36,682 nucleotides of DNA from the NCBI GenBank assembly GCA_945900455.1, contig CAMDJH010000031.1:1-36682 (forward strand), written 5' to 3'. The position numbers were made by a program, and so were the translations under genes. The notes beneath the pieces are model-generated. The model saw only the letters and a list, made by a program, of their open reading frames with translations. It had not been told where the DNA came from and made no database searches. This document shows positions 8,007-17,962 of this stretch, one piece after another. The stretch is from Akkermansia muciniphila. Lineage in GTDB: Bacteria > Verrucomicrobiota > Verrucomicrobiia > Limisphaerales > UBA9464. Each line of letters begins with the position of its first letter. Position 1 is the stretch's first letter.

Positions 8007-9353
8007 TCAGAGCCGCGTGACGAGGACCGGACGAGATCGCAGGCCGGAAGTATTGAGACTGCGAATGCGAAAGCGCGCCGATCGGGCGTCCTCGTCGGAG
8101 ATTGGCCAGTGAAACTCCGTGGCCGGGTCGGCCGGGGTATCGTGATAGGTCATTCCCTGGATCAACGGACGACCGTACTTCGAATTGGGCTTCTGCGGAA
8201 GCGTCGCCAAAATCACACCATTGCGCTCAATTTCAAACCCACCCAATCCACTCTCCAAATCCGCGACGGCACTCCAACGCAACTCCATTCCGCCGGTCGG
8301 GGAACGTTCCACCCGCACCCGTTCCGGTGGGGACGGAGGCGTTGTATCCCGGATGTATCCGAATTCAATGAATTCGCTCCACGCACGGGCAAACTCTGCG
8401 TCCGGCAATCGAGACTGTTTGGGCATTGCGGCTCCGCTCAGGGGCATTCGGGAAATTTCACGCGTCTCTGCATTGCCCAGCCGGCTGATCCTAGGATTCA
8501 TCCGCCGCAGCGGAGACCCGAGATTCGACGGAAGACGTTGCTTCAGGCACGCGTCAAAAAAACGGATGGCAAGGTACCGTGAATCCCCGCATTCATGCGC
8601 CGTCTTTGGGTCCACCGCAACGCCGACCCATCCCGCCTGCGCATTCCAATCTTCCATCATTCGCATCGAACCCGCCCAAGCGCCATGAAACCGCTCGTGA
8701 CTCTTTTCCTTTTCGCCGGGATTAGCCATCACCGGAACCTGCAGCGCAGCCGGTGTCCGTTCAGGCGGATGCCACCGCTCTACCGGCGCTCCTGACACCG
8801 TGCCAGATCGCAACCAGGCAGCGACCACTCGATCTGGATGGAGCAGCAACATGAGGTTGGACCAAATCCCACCCCCCGAATGCCCCCAAAGGCACCAGGG
8901 CACTCGCGTCAGTTCGGCGTGACCTGATTCGTCTGCAAAATCTGCTAGGGCACGCTGAAAAGCAGCATCCGATCCGTTCCGCGGATCACACCAGAGGGCA
9001 CAGTCACGTCCGTCGCCTGCACGGTAGGACGATCCAAGCAGGGCGCAGTTCCATTTCTCGGCCAGAGCACGCCAGTGCAGATCCTGAGCAGCGGTGACAC
9101 CCCCCAACTCCGCCCCGTTCCCACAGCCATGCTGATGGACGATAACGCCGCGGAGAGTGGTAACTTTCGGAATCCAAATGTAAAAATGGACATCCACGGA
9201 AAGGACCCCGTTGCCAGCAGTCCCCGAGGCGGGTGCCCCATAGAAATGAGTGTAAGACTTCCCCGGATCGGCTCGAAGGCGTCCGCCGGCACCCGACGAA
9301 GCCCACACGCCAAGGATTAAACAAAGGGAGAATGGGATGAGCTGAGAATTCAT
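8007..9353 (-). CDS. Secreted alpha/beta hydrolase with C-terminal fibronectin-III-like domain
   Basis: A 448-residue protein with a signal peptide (residues 1-23). An alpha/beta-hydrolase domain follows: oxyanion-side HQHGCGNG (74-81), nucleophile elbow WGHSGGG with Ser159, and a candidate catalytic His253 (KTAHECGDSR). This pattern resembles esterase/PHB-depolymerase-like hydrolases. The last about 130 residues (from DTTPPSPPERVRV on) look like a fibronectin type III-like beta-sandwich (ELRWSAV ... GFEIERNGV), common in secreted carbohydrate- or surface-active enzymes. Substrate unknown; a carbohydrate or phenolic esterase is possible. ATG 9353 is chosen because it starts at the signal sequence; earlier in-frame starts add up to 16 residues. 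It is divergent from the FG-GAP gene, with 203 bases between. Confidence 0.8.
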   Translation of the reverse strand: MNSQLIPFSLCLILGVWASSGAGGRLRADPGKSYTHFYGAPASGTAGNGVLSVDVHFYIWIPKVTTLRGVIVHQHGCGNGAELGGVTAAQDLHWRALAEKWNCALLGSSYRAGDGRDCALWCDPRNGSDAAFQRALADFADESGHAELTRVPWCLWGHSGGGIWSNLMLLLHPDRVVAAWLRSGTVSGAPVERWHPPERTPAALQVPVMANPGEKEKSHERFHGAWAGSMRMMEDWNAQAGWVGVAVDPKTAHECGDSRYLAIRFFDACLKQRLPSNLGSPLRRMNPRISRLGNAETREISRMPLSGAAMPKQSRLPDAEFARAWSEFIEFGYIRDTTPPSPPERVRVERSPTGGMELRWSAVADLESGLGGFEIERNGVILATLPQKPNSKYGRPLIQGMTYHDTPADPATEFHWPISDEDARSARFRIRSLNTSGLRSRPVLVTRL

Positions 9354-9556
9354 TGGGGAACTGCCGGAACGATCCATCTTTGGCGGGAAATCGCAAAACA
9401 CTTTCTTGGGCTTTCCGGATGCAGCGGCGAGCGCTCGTCACACACCCATCCCCCGGTTGATTTATAGCCCCCACCCGATCCTGTCGGAAAATTCAGATCG
9501 CGACACAAGATAAAAATCGTGTCTCCTTCATTCGACCCATCACGAACCCCCTTTCA

Positions 9557-11920
9557 ATGAACGCCACCGGCTCTCAAACTCCCGTCCCGGCAGGACGGCT
9601 GGGACTCTTGCTGCTGATTGCCGTGGGGCTGTTGGCCCTCTGGTGGATGCGGCGGCCCGGCCATCCGCTCCCGGCGGGAGTACCCAAAGGTTCTCGACCG
9701 GTTACCGAAGCCGAAGCCCAGGGGTTTCTCAGCCTCGAAGCCACCGAAGCCGCCTATGACGGACAGGTCTGGCCCCGTGTTCACGAAGCGTTGAAACACG
9801 AGGACATGCTTCATCGGATCACTGCGCGGTTGAATGAGATCGGCGGAAGTCTTCCCCTACTCACGAATTTGGGTACCGGACCCGCTTGGAACGTCGCGGC
9901 ATTCCACCGCACTGAACTCGGAGTCGCGGGCACCCTCTTCCAACTAGACCCGGGGAGGACAACTCTTGCCGGCATTCCATGGGTAGAGTTACTGACGCAG
10001 CTCGATCAGGCCGGATGGCGGGTGGAGCGCCTAACCTTTCGGGTGATCGATCACATGCCCGGCACCGTGGGCAGACCAGCCATATCGCGGCTCGTAGTCC
10101 ACGGAGGCTTCATCCAACCGGCAATCCCGATCCGCGTGCAACTGGATGCCGTTGTCCGACTGGAATGGACCGCCTTGCTCAGCGGCGCCGCCCCGACATC
10201 GCCGACCCGCTGGACCCCGGAATCCGTCACGGCAATCTATCACGAGAACGCCCCACTGTTCCGCCCGGTACTCTCGATGGATCTTAGCACACCGTCGGGT
10301 TCCTCATTCGTCGATCCATTGATTGCTTACGATTTCGACGGGGACGGCATTCCCGAGCTCTGTCTGCCGGGTGCAGGAAAATGTTTTCGGGCGACCACGC
10401 AGGGAAACGAGCTCCGCTTCACAGAACTTACGGAGGGTGGCCAGGGTCCGCCGCGTTGGCCCGTAAGTTCGATTCTCGCAACCGTTGTCGCCGATATGAC
10501 GGGGGATGGATGGAACGATCTGCTGGCGGCCGCCAACGACGGACTGTGGGTGGCCATCGGACGATCCCGTGGAGGGTTTGAAGGTTTCCGGCGGGTCTGG
10601 ACGCCGTCCACTCCGTTGAAGCATCCGCAGGTGCTCACCGTGGGGGACGTGGACGGTGACGGTGACCTGGATGTCTTCCTGGGCCAGTACAAACTTCCGT
10701 ATCAGGGCGGGCAGTTTCCCACGCCGTACTTTGATGCCAATGACGGGTTTGATTCCTACCTCTTGCGAAATGACGGATCCACCTTCACCGATATTACGGT
10801 GGCGGCCGGGCTGGGACCCAAACAGCGTCGCCGGGTCTATAGCGCTTCCCTTGCAGATATGAATGGAGACGGCCGGGTCGACCTATTCGTGGTCAGTGAT
10901 TTCGCGGGGGTAGACTTATTTTCAAATGAGAATGGAAAGCGGTTTTCCGACCGTACGGCTGAACTGGGAGAGACGAGACATGCATTTGGAATGGGGCATT
11001 CCCTCGGTGATTTTGACGGCGACGGGCGACTGGATGTCTTCGTGGTGGGCATGAATTCGGCGACAGCCGAACTGCTGGATGGCATGCACCTGGGACGACC
11101 CGATTTTCCAGACCATTCGGCGAAGCGGGCGCCGATGACGTATGGAAATCGGATGCTGCTCGGGACTGCGGCTGGATTCCAGCAGGCTGCCTGGGCCGAG
11201 CAGGTGGCGCACGGTGGCTGGGCCTGGGGCGTCGCCGCCTTTGATCTGGAAAATGACGGGGACCTCGACCTCTACCTGGCCAATGGGCATGAAACACTGC
11301 CCAACCCCGGGGATCACGATCGTGAATTCTGGATGCATGACATCTATGTCGCGAACTCGACAAACAACGCGGTCGCCGACTTATACTTCAAATCCGTTGC
11401 CAGCCGGCGGCGCGCCGATCGCCGTAGCTATGGTGGCTGGCAAGACAATATCCTGTTCCTCAATCGGGGCGGCAACCGCTATATCGACGTGGGACGGGCC
11501 GCGGGGGTGGGTCTCCCTGAGGATTGCCGGAATGTTTTGGCCGACGATTTCGACGGAGATGGGCGCCTCGATCTTGCGATCACAACCTATGAATTGTCGC
11601 CGCAGCGACGGCAACGACTGGTGGTCTACCGGAACGAAACCCCGGGAACGGGCGCATGGATTGGGTTTCGATTTCCACAACGTCCAGGCGGAAAAAATCC
11701 GACGAATGCCCGGGTGATTCTCGACACCCTGCAGGGACGACAAACCCGGTGGATCACAACCGGTGACTCCTATCGTTCCCAGGCGTCGGCATCCGTCCAT
11801 TTCGGCATTGGAACAAATGGCACGCTCCTCGCCGCCGAGGTCCATTGGGCGGACGGTTCGCATACCGCACTTCCGAAGACTCCGGTGAATCAGTGGCATA
11901 CCGTTGAATCTTCAAAATGA
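9557..11920 (+). CDS. FG-GAP/VCBS repeat protein with C-terminal ASPIC/UnbV domain (CRTAC1-like)
   Basis: A 787-residue exported protein anchored by one N-terminal membrane helix (15-31, LGLLLLIAVGLLALWW). An N-terminal region of about 230 residues has no recognised fold. It is followed by a beta-propeller with at least seven calcium-loop repeats of the FG-GAP kind: YDFDGDGIPEL, ADMTGDGWNDL, GDVDGDGDLDVF, ADMNGDGRVDLF, GDFDGDGRLDVF, FDLENDGDLDLY and DDFDGDGRLDLA. The C-terminus (about 710-787, with TTGDSYRSQASASVHFGIG ... VHWADGS) is an ASPIC/UnbV domain. Such proteins are abundant in Planctomycetes and Verrucomicrobia and are thought to bind calcium and surface ligands; no enzymatic activity can be assigned. 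It converges with the large haem protein, 23 bases away. Confidence 0.88.
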   Translation: MNATGSQTPVPAGRLGLLLLIAVGLLALWWMRRPGHPLPAGVPKGSRPVTEAEAQGFLSLEATEAAYDGQVWPRVHEALKHEDMLHRITARLNEIGGSLPLLTNLGTGPAWNVAAFHRTELGVAGTLFQLDPGRTTLAGIPWVELLTQLDQAGWRVERLTFRVIDHMPGTVGRPAISRLVVHGGFIQPAIPIRVQLDAVVRLEWTALLSGAAPTSPTRWTPESVTAIYHENAPLFRPVLSMDLSTPSGSSFVDPLIAYDFDGDGIPELCLPGAGKCFRATTQGNELRFTELTEGGQGPPRWPVSSILATVVADMTGDGWNDLLAAANDGLWVAIGRSRGGFEGFRRVWTPSTPLKHPQVLTVGDVDGDGDLDVFLGQYKLPYQGGQFPTPYFDANDGFDSYLLRNDGSTFTDITVAAGLGPKQRRRVYSASLADMNGDGRVDLFVVSDFAGVDLFSNENGKRFSDRTAELGETRHAFGMGHSLGDFDGDGRLDVFVVGMNSATAELLDGMHLGRPDFPDHSAKRAPMTYGNRMLLGTAAGFQQAAWAEQVAHGGWAWGVAAFDLENDGDLDLYLANGHETLPNPGDHDREFWMHDIYVANSTNNAVADLYFKSVASRRRADRRSYGGWQDNILFLNRGGNRYIDVGRAAGVGLPEDCRNVLADDFDGDGRLDLAITTYELSPQRRQRLVVYRNETPGTGAWIGFRFPQRPGGKNPTNARVILDTLQGRQTRWITTGDSYRSQASASVHFGIGTNGTLLAAEVHWADGSHTALPKTPVNQWHTVESSK

Positions 11921-11943
11921 AGTTCAACCGCAGAGGGAACCCG

Positions 11944-14900
11944 TTACTGGAGTGATGCAATAAACTCCAACAGATTGCGGATCTCCTGCCGTGTGAGGAT
12001 TTCTCCGAAACCGGCAGGCATCCCAGATAACCCTCGCTCGCGCAATTTGATGTCCGCCTTCTTGAGGGTTAAGAGGCCGTCCTCCGGGGAATTGAGAACC
12101 ACCTCCTCCTCCGTCTCCGACTTGATGACTCCCGCGTACAGGGCCCCATTTTTCATCGAAACGAGAATATTGTCGAATCCCAGGGCGATGACAGCGTTCG
12201 GGTAGACAATGCTTTGCAGAATATATTCCCGGCTCTGACGGGTTTTAAGTCGATCGAGTTCCGGACCCACATCACCGCCTTCGCCACTCACCTTGTGGCA
12301 TCGGACACAACTGACCTCGATCTTTTCGAGGAAGATCCGTTTGCCCTCGATCGCGTTGCCACCCACGAGACACACGGCCCACGGCGCAAGGTTCGTTTCC
12401 CCTCCCGTCGGCAAACTCGCGTTGTACTTCGACACCGCGGATCGGACCGAGGCCGCGGACCGTTTGCCCGCCGCATCCAGCAGATCCAGTTGTATTTCGG
12501 GTGCCACCTTACCCGCCAGCAGATCGTTCATCCAGCGGGTTAGAAACTCATCAACCGAATCCCCGGCAAGCGTCCCCAAGGTCGCCAGGGCATTCTGTTT
12601 CTCAGAAACCGTGCCGCGAGCGAGCACCGCCGCAAGCGGGCTCACAACATCACCCAAGCTCGTCGCCTCGGCTCCCAACCGGGTCGCCACCTTTCGAACC
12701 GCCTCCTCCGAATCGTTTGCGGCAGCTTTCACCGTATCGTGCAATTCGGGGGCCCACAGACTCGCGAGCGCCTCGAGGGCCGCCGCTCGGGTTGCACCAT
12801 CGGCTTTCGCTCCAGTGACAATTTCGGCCAACTGTGGAGTGACGGCCGGCAATTGCAGGCTGACAACTGCTTGAATGGTCGCCCTGCGGACCGCATTCGG
12901 TGCCCCGGCGAGCAGTCCACTTACGTAGGGTCGAATCGCCCCGACCGGGATTGCCGCATCACGAGTAAAGGCCGTCGGCCGCCACATTCCGGTGATACGA
13001 TCGCGACCGAGATTTTTCGGCCAGTCTGCGAGCATCTGCAATGCCTCTACCCGTGCGTTTTCTGAGGCATCACCACTCGCCGCGAATCGAGCGAGTGCGT
13101 CCGCGGATTCCGAAGTTCCCCAGCGGTAGTTGGCATTGAGCACCCGCCGGATCACCGGATCCCCGCTCGGAGGGCTTTGAATCAATGCAGCTAACTGATC
13201 CATGGCTCCCGAGATCGGTTCGTCGTTGATCGCGTGCGCCGCTTCATTCACCACGCGCGGGCTCGGATCCGCCAGGAACGTGGCAATTTCGGATCGCCCC
13301 TGTCGGCGCAAAGCGAGCACGGCCGCCAGCCGGATGGCTTCGCTCTCGCTTTTCGCGAGTGCCGCCAGGTCTGAAGCCTCGGCACATAGGCTCAATACCA
13401 TCACCCCGGCGTGCCGCAGGATCGCGTCCTGATCGGCATTCGTCTTCAACATTTCCAGCGCGGCTGGCACTGCCTCCCTCCGCCCAAGGCGGGCGAGCGC
13501 CAGAGTTCCCAGCGAACGAACCCGAGCATCCGCATCCAACGTCAAACGAACCAAACCCTCGTACGCTTCGGAGAATCGGGCGTCCCCAAGAACCCGGGCC
13601 GCATTCGCCCGAATCTCAGTCTCGGGGTCGCCCAGCAGATGGATCAGTTCCTGCAACACAACCGTTCGCTGCGGGTGAGCCGCATGCGATTGGGTAATCT
13701 GCCCCAACGCCCACAAGGCGTGCAACCGCGCCAGCAGCCCCGGCCCCCGCCGGGCAACATCCAGCAGCACCGGCCAGGGTATATCTTTGCGCGAGGCCAA
13801 CTCAAACTGAGCCCCCTGCCGAACTCGCAGGTTGATGTGCCCCAGTAGACTGATCAATTCCCCCTCCGCACGCCGGGAAAATCCCTCCGCCAGCAGCCTC
13901 TGAGCGCTCGCCACTGCCGCCGACCGTCGCGACTCGGTATGGGTCAGTTTGTAGATGCGCCCCTTACCGTTCTGATTCCATCCTTCCACCCAGTCGAGCA
14001 CGTAGAACGCGCTGTCCGGACCGAAGTCGCCGTCGGTCGCCAACACACTCCAGAGGAACTTCTGGTCTTCGATCACTTCGAAGCCCGCGCCTTTCGGCTT
14101 TAATTTGAAGCTCCAGACACCACTGCTGCTCGCACTTCCCCGGAAGTCCACCAGGAAAAAGGTGCCGCCCCACGAGTCTGGAAAACCGGTACCCGGATAG
14201 TAGGCCAGTCCGCTCGGCCCAGAGGTAATATTCTTGATCGGTGGAACGATATACGCAGGTTGGGTGTCGTTTTGAGGGTGCCACATTTTTTCCGAATTCC
14301 ACGGCCCCCGGGGATTCGGCGCATTGCGCCCATCCAAGAACTGCCAGCCAATTCTCCATCCACTGTCGCCTCCTTCCACCAGATACACCCAGCGCGCCTG
14401 ATCCCCTCCGTCCGAATTATTGTCGCCCGTGAACAGATTTCCATACGCATCGAAGGCCAGCTCCTGCGGATTCCGCAAGCCGTACGCAAATACCTCCAGT
14501 TCGCTCCCGTCCTCCTGGCATCGGAAGACACACCCGGTGTCCGCATTTCCAATCTTCCGGCCGCCCTGCTCAATACTCGAGCCGCGATCGCCAATGCTGA
14601 AATAGAGCCGCCCATCGGGTCCCCAGCACAACCCATGTAAATCATGTCCCAGAAATCCCACCCGGACTCCATATCCATGATGCAACGACCGCCGCGAATC
14701 CGCGACGCCATCGCCGTTCTCGTCCCGCAATAACCAAAGATTGGGAAGGTTCGCAAACCAGACTTGATCTCCCCGGGCGATAACTCCCGCGGCGATTCCG
14801 TCGAGCGGATGCATGAAGTTGTCCGCGTAAACCGTCGACCGTGTCGCCCGTCCGGCGCCATCCGCATCCCAAAGCAGCCGCAATCGATCGGAATTCCGCC

Positions 14901-15309
14901 CGTAATCCGCAAACTTCGCGCCCAGATGCCGCTTCATCATCGCCAGTCGATCGTCCGCCGTCCGGCACGCCAGATCCTCGTCCAACCAGTCCATGATCCC
15001 GCGAATGTCGGTAACGCCGTGCGAATGCCGAAACGTTTCACACACGTAGATTCGCCCCTGATTGTCCGGATACAGCGCAACCCCCTGGGCGACGTCTGGC
15101 TCCGCCGCCCATAACTCAACCTTGAAACCGGGCGGCACCTGGAAGCGCTTGATCGCTTTCTCGCCCTCAGCGGAGGCCGCCGCCAGCTTTGGCACAAAGG
15201 GAATCCCACTGGGAAGAGTGTCCTCAGCAAGCGCCAATACCCCGGTGGCGCGAAGAACAGCCAAAACGGTAACCACGAGGACCGGCAAGCGTAGAGATGT
15301 GGACGGCAT
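11944..15309 (-). CDS. PVC-type membrane-bound dehydrogenase-like protein: propeller, HEAT repeats, cytochrome c
   Basis: A 1121-residue exported protein. A signal peptide (MPSTSLRLPVLVVTVLAVL, ending near ALA) is followed by a glucose/sorbosone-dehydrogenase-like beta-propeller at about 35-460 (GFKVELWAAEPDVAQGVA, GLCWGPDGRLYFSIGDRGS, AYGLRNPQELAFDAYGNLF), matching the N-terminal family often called the PVC membrane-bound dehydrogenase. Residues of about 480-960 are alpha-helical HEAT-like repeats. The C-terminus is a single c-type haem domain with CVRCH at 1001-1005 and a distal Met candidate in LSGMPAGFGE. The family is found almost only in Planctomycetes and Verrucomicrobia; a role in periplasmic sugar oxidation with electron transfer to the haem is inferred, not proven. 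ATG 15309 starts at the signal peptide; the 22 codons upstream do not fit. Confidence 0.92.
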   Translation of the reverse strand: MPSTSLRLPVLVVTVLAVLRATGVLALAEDTLPSGIPFVPKLAAASAEGEKAIKRFQVPPGFKVELWAAEPDVAQGVALYPDNQGRIYVCETFRHSHGVTDIRGIMDWLDEDLACRTADDRLAMMKRHLGAKFADYGRNSDRLRLLWDADGAGRATRSTVYADNFMHPLDGIAAGVIARGDQVWFANLPNLWLLRDENGDGVADSRRSLHHGYGVRVGFLGHDLHGLCWGPDGRLYFSIGDRGSSIEQGGRKIGNADTGCVFRCQEDGSELEVFAYGLRNPQELAFDAYGNLFTGDNNSDGGDQARWVYLVEGGDSGWRIGWQFLDGRNAPNPRGPWNSEKMWHPQNDTQPAYIVPPIKNITSGPSGLAYYPGTGFPDSWGGTFFLVDFRGSASSSGVWSFKLKPKGAGFEVIEDQKFLWSVLATDGDFGPDSAFYVLDWVEGWNQNGKGRIYKLTHTESRRSAAVASAQRLLAEGFSRRAEGELISLLGHINLRVRQGAQFELASRKDIPWPVLLDVARRGPGLLARLHALWALGQITQSHAAHPQRTVVLQELIHLLGDPETEIRANAARVLGDARFSEAYEGLVRLTLDADARVRSLGTLALARLGRREAVPAALEMLKTNADQDAILRHAGVMVLSLCAEASDLAALAKSESEAIRLAAVLALRRQGRSEIATFLADPSPRVVNEAAHAINDEPISGAMDQLAALIQSPPSGDPVIRRVLNANYRWGTSESADALARFAASGDASENARVEALQMLADWPKNLGRDRITGMWRPTAFTRDAAIPVGAIRPYVSGLLAGAPNAVRRATIQAVVSLQLPAVTPQLAEIVTGAKADGATRAAALEALASLWAPELHDTVKAAANDSEEAVRKVATRLGAEATSLGDVVSPLAAVLARGTVSEKQNALATLGTLAGDSVDEFLTRWMNDLLAGKVAPEIQLDLLDAAGKRSAASVRSAVSKYNASLPTGGETNLAPWAVCLVGGNAIEGKRIFLEKIEVSCVRCHKVSGEGGDVGPELDRLKTRQSREYILQSIVYPNAVIALGFDNILVSMKNGALYAGVIKSETEEEVVLNSPEDGLLTLKKADIKLRERGLSGMPAGFGEILTRQEIRNLLEFIASLQ

Positions 15310-15449
15310 AAAGCAGGGACAATATGCCGGCCGGTGCCTGACGCAAGCGAGGGAGTTGCCCTGCGCGAGGGTCAAGGCCTTGGCCGCTCATCCAACGATC
15401 TCCTCAGTTTGGCAGCAACGGCCTTCTACTCCCGACATTGTCCCACACT

Positions 15450-16679
15450 CTACACCGGCATCGTCAGACCGAGCTTCGTGGCGGCCTGCATCACGTCCTT
15501 GTCTCCACGACCCGAAAGATTGACGATGACGAGGTGGTCCGGCGGTAACTTGGGGGCTCGCTGAATAGCCGCTGCAACCGCATGAGCACTCTCCAGCGCG
15601 GGAATGATTCCTTCCAGCCGCGCCAATCGTGTGAACGCTTCCAACGCTTCTGTGTCGGTCGCGTAACCGTACTCGACGCGGCCCTGGTCTTTCAACCAAG
15701 CGTGCTCGGGACCGACCGCCGCGTAGTCGAGCCCCGCGCTTACACTGTGTGTAAGCTGGATTTGTCCAAATTCATCCTGCAGAATGTAACTTCGAGTTCC
15801 CTGTAACACGCCCAACGAACCGCCCTGGAATCGCGCTGCATGCTTCTCCGGCACGATACCTTCGCCGCCCGCTTCAACCCCCAGCATCTTGACGGAAGCA
15901 TCGTTGAGAAATGGATAAAAAAGTCCAATCGCGTTGGAGCCGCCCCCGACACATGCAATCAGCAGATCCGGGAGCCGCTCCTCTTGTTCCAGAATTTGCC
16001 GCCGCGCCTCATCGCCGATGACACGATGGAAATTGCGGACCATCACCGGGTACGGATGCGCCCCATAAGCTGTGCCAAGGATATAGTGCGTGGTGCGGAC
16101 ATTCGTGACCCAATCCCGCATGGCCTCGTTGACCGCCTCTTTCAATGTCTTCTGCCCCGCATGCACGGGCACCACCGTCGCCCCCAACATCTTCATCCGG
16201 TACACGTTGAGCGCCTGCCGCTCGCAGTCCACCGCGCCCATGTAAATCACACACTCGAACCCGAACATCGCCGCCGCGGTCGCCGTCGCCACACCATGCT
16301 GGCCCGCCCCCGTTTCGGCGATGATCCGGGTCTTTCCCATCCGCCGCGCGAGAAGGATCTGCCCCATCGCGTTATTGATCTTGTGGGCACCCGTATGCAG
16401 CAAGTCCTCTCGCTTAAGGTAAATCTTCGCACCTCCTAAATCGCGGGTCAGCCGCTCCGCAAAATATAGAGGCGTCGGGCGCCCCACGAATTCGCGGAGA
16501 TAGTAGTCAAGCTCCCGCCGAAACGCCGGATCCGCTTGCGCCCGGAAGTACTCGTCCTCCAGCTGCTGAAGGGGATGGACAAGCGTTTCCGGCACGTAAC
16601 GCCCGCCGTACGGCCCAAAATGGCCCGCCTTGTCCGGCATGGCAGACGACGCGAACGCACCCGTGTCGATGGCACTCAT
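15450..16679 (-). CDS. trpB: Tryptophan synthase beta subunit
   Basis: A 409-residue pyridoxal-phosphate enzyme that condenses indole and L-serine to tryptophan. Clear TrpB landmarks: [13 protein letters not shown] at the N-terminus, the PLP lysine Lys100 in [23 protein letters not shown], the phosphate-binding loop VGGGSNAIG and the C-terminal NLSGRGDKD. Size and motifs fit the standard TrpB1 type that works with TrpA. No trpA or other tryptophan gene lies in the window, so it is isolated here. The ATG at 16679 is preceded by GAGGTAG at a slightly long distance. It is divergent from the sugar cassette, with 254 bases between. Confidence 0.97.
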   Translation of the reverse strand: MSAIDTGAFASSAMPDKAGHFGPYGGRYVPETLVHPLQQLEDEYFRAQADPAFRRELDYYLREFVGRPTPLYFAERLTRDLGGAKIYLKREDLLHTGAHKINNAMGQILLARRMGKTRIIAETGAGQHGVATATAAAMFGFECVIYMGAVDCERQALNVYRMKMLGATVVPVHAGQKTLKEAVNEAMRDWVTNVRTTHYILGTAYGAHPYPVMVRNFHRVIGDEARRQILEQEERLPDLLIACVGGGSNAIGLFYPFLNDASVKMLGVEAGGEGIVPEKHAARFQGGSLGVLQGTRSYILQDEFGQIQLTHSVSAGLDYAAVGPEHAWLKDQGRVEYGYATDTEALEAFTRLARLEGIIPALESAHAVAAAIQRAPKLPPDHLVIVNLSGRGDKDVMQAATKLGLTMPV

Positions 16680-16817
16680 GGGTGGAAACTACCTCAGGTC
16701 GCCTTATCCGAAAGCCGGAAAAATCGATTCCGCCAACGAGGCAACACTCTGGGTCGTCCCGACCGACCGACGCCACCGACCCATCCACCCCGCAACAGCC
16801 GCACCTCTCTCTTCTAA

Positions 16818-16834
16818 AATAGCACAATACTATT
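16818..16834. promoter_or_regulatory. AT-rich inverted repeat in the trpB/sugar-cassette divergent region
   Basis: AATAG (16818-16822) and CTATT (16830-16834) flank CACAATA in an otherwise GC-rich divergent intergenic region. It is the most AT-rich part of the spacer, so it may lie at the trpB promoter or serve as an operator. This is weak evidence; no paired -35/-10 boxes are convincing. Confidence 0.3.
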
Positions 16835-16933
16835 GACCGACCCCTTTGGTAAGTGGATTTGCCGTTGGACTTGGCTCGGGCCGTGGATAGCATCTCGGGC
16901 TCCCCGAACCAAAAGCGGTGTTGAATCGGTAAA

Positions 16934-17962
16934 ATGAGTGATTCCAGCAAGATTCGAATCGGTGTGATTGGATGCGGCCACTGGGGCCCCAATCACGTGC
17001 GCGTGTTCTCCCAGCTACCCGGCTCGGAGGTTACCGCCTGCGCGGATCCGGAGGAACGACGGCGCGATGCCGTCCGTGGCCAGTTTCCCAGGGTCACCGC
17101 CTATTCAAGCCATCAAGAGTTGCTCGCCCGCGCTCCAGTCGATGCCGTTGTCGTCGCCGCTCCCACCCGCTTCCACTTCGCCGTGGTCCGGGATGCCCTG
17201 CTCGCGGATAAACATGTCCTTTGCGAAAAGCCCCTATGCCTCGTGGCCGCCGAAGCCGCGGAATTACTCGCCCTGGCCTCTCAGCGAAAACGGATCCTCA
17301 TGGTCGGGCACGTCTTCCTATTCAATGGTGGCATCCGCAAGCTGAACGAACTCATCCGCGCCCCCGGCGCCGGCCGCATCCATTACCTGCGCGCCAGCCG
17401 CATGAATCTGGGCCCGGTTCGATCGGACGTAAATAGTGTCTACGATCTCGCCACCCACGATCTATCCATTTTCAACTGGCTGCTGGATGCCGCCCCAATT
17501 TCGGTCTCCGCCGTCGGCGGCTGTTTCCTTCAACAGAAAATCGAGGACGTCGCCTTCATCTCGCTCCGCTACCCCGATAATATCCTCGCCAACGTGCAGG
17601 TCAGCTGGCTCGACCCGAAAAAACTCCGCGAGATTGTGGTTGTCACCGAGAAGAAGATGCTGACCTGGGATGACCTCGCTTCGCCAGGCCCCGTCACGAT
17701 TTACGACAAAGGGATCGACCGGCCGCCGGACTATCAGGATTTCGGTCAGTTCCAACTGATCACGCGTGACGGAGATTTGACGATTCCCAAGGTGGCCTTG
17801 CAGGAGCCTCTGAAGGCCCAAAACAGCTTCTTCCTCGAGGCCGTCCGCACGGGTCGGCTTTCATTCAACGACGGTCCTTTCACAATGGGCGTTCTCCATA
17901 CGCTCGAAGCCATCGCCGAATCCCTGAGGCAGGGTGGTGCCGCCGTCTCCGTCGCGAAATGA
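16934..17962 (+). CDS. Gfo/Idh/MocA-family oxidoreductase, WlbA-like sugar-nucleotide dehydrogenase
   Basis: A 342-residue NAD(P)-dependent oxidoreductase. The N-terminal Rossmann fold has GVIGCGHWGPNHVR at 10-23, followed by the family's conserved HVLCEKPLC with its catalytic-region Lys. The C-terminal half is the usual beta-sheet domain (NLGPVRSDVNSVYDLATHD carries the conserved acidic/His pair). Within the family the sequence and the adjoining acyltransferase fit the WlbA branch, which oxidises C3 of UDP-N-acetylglucosaminuronate for making 2,3-diacetamido sugars of surface polysaccharide. That substrate is inferred from context. The gene overlaps the next by an ATGA at 17959-17962 and begins the three-gene cassette. 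Confidence 0.88.
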   Translation: MSDSSKIRIGVIGCGHWGPNHVRVFSQLPGSEVTACADPEERRRDAVRGQFPRVTAYSSHQELLARAPVDAVVVAAPTRFHFAVVRDALLADKHVLCEKPLCLVAAEAAELLALASQRKRILMVGHVFLFNGGIRKLNELIRAPGAGRIHYLRASRMNLGPVRSDVNSVYDLATHDLSIFNWLLDAAPISVSAVGGCFLQQKIEDVAFISLRYPDNILANVQVSWLDPKKLREIVVVTEKKMLTWDDLASPGPVTIYDKGIDRPPDYQDFGQFQLITRDGDLTIPKVALQEPLKAQNSFFLEAVRTGRLSFNDGPFTMGVLHTLEAIAESLRQGGAAVSVAK

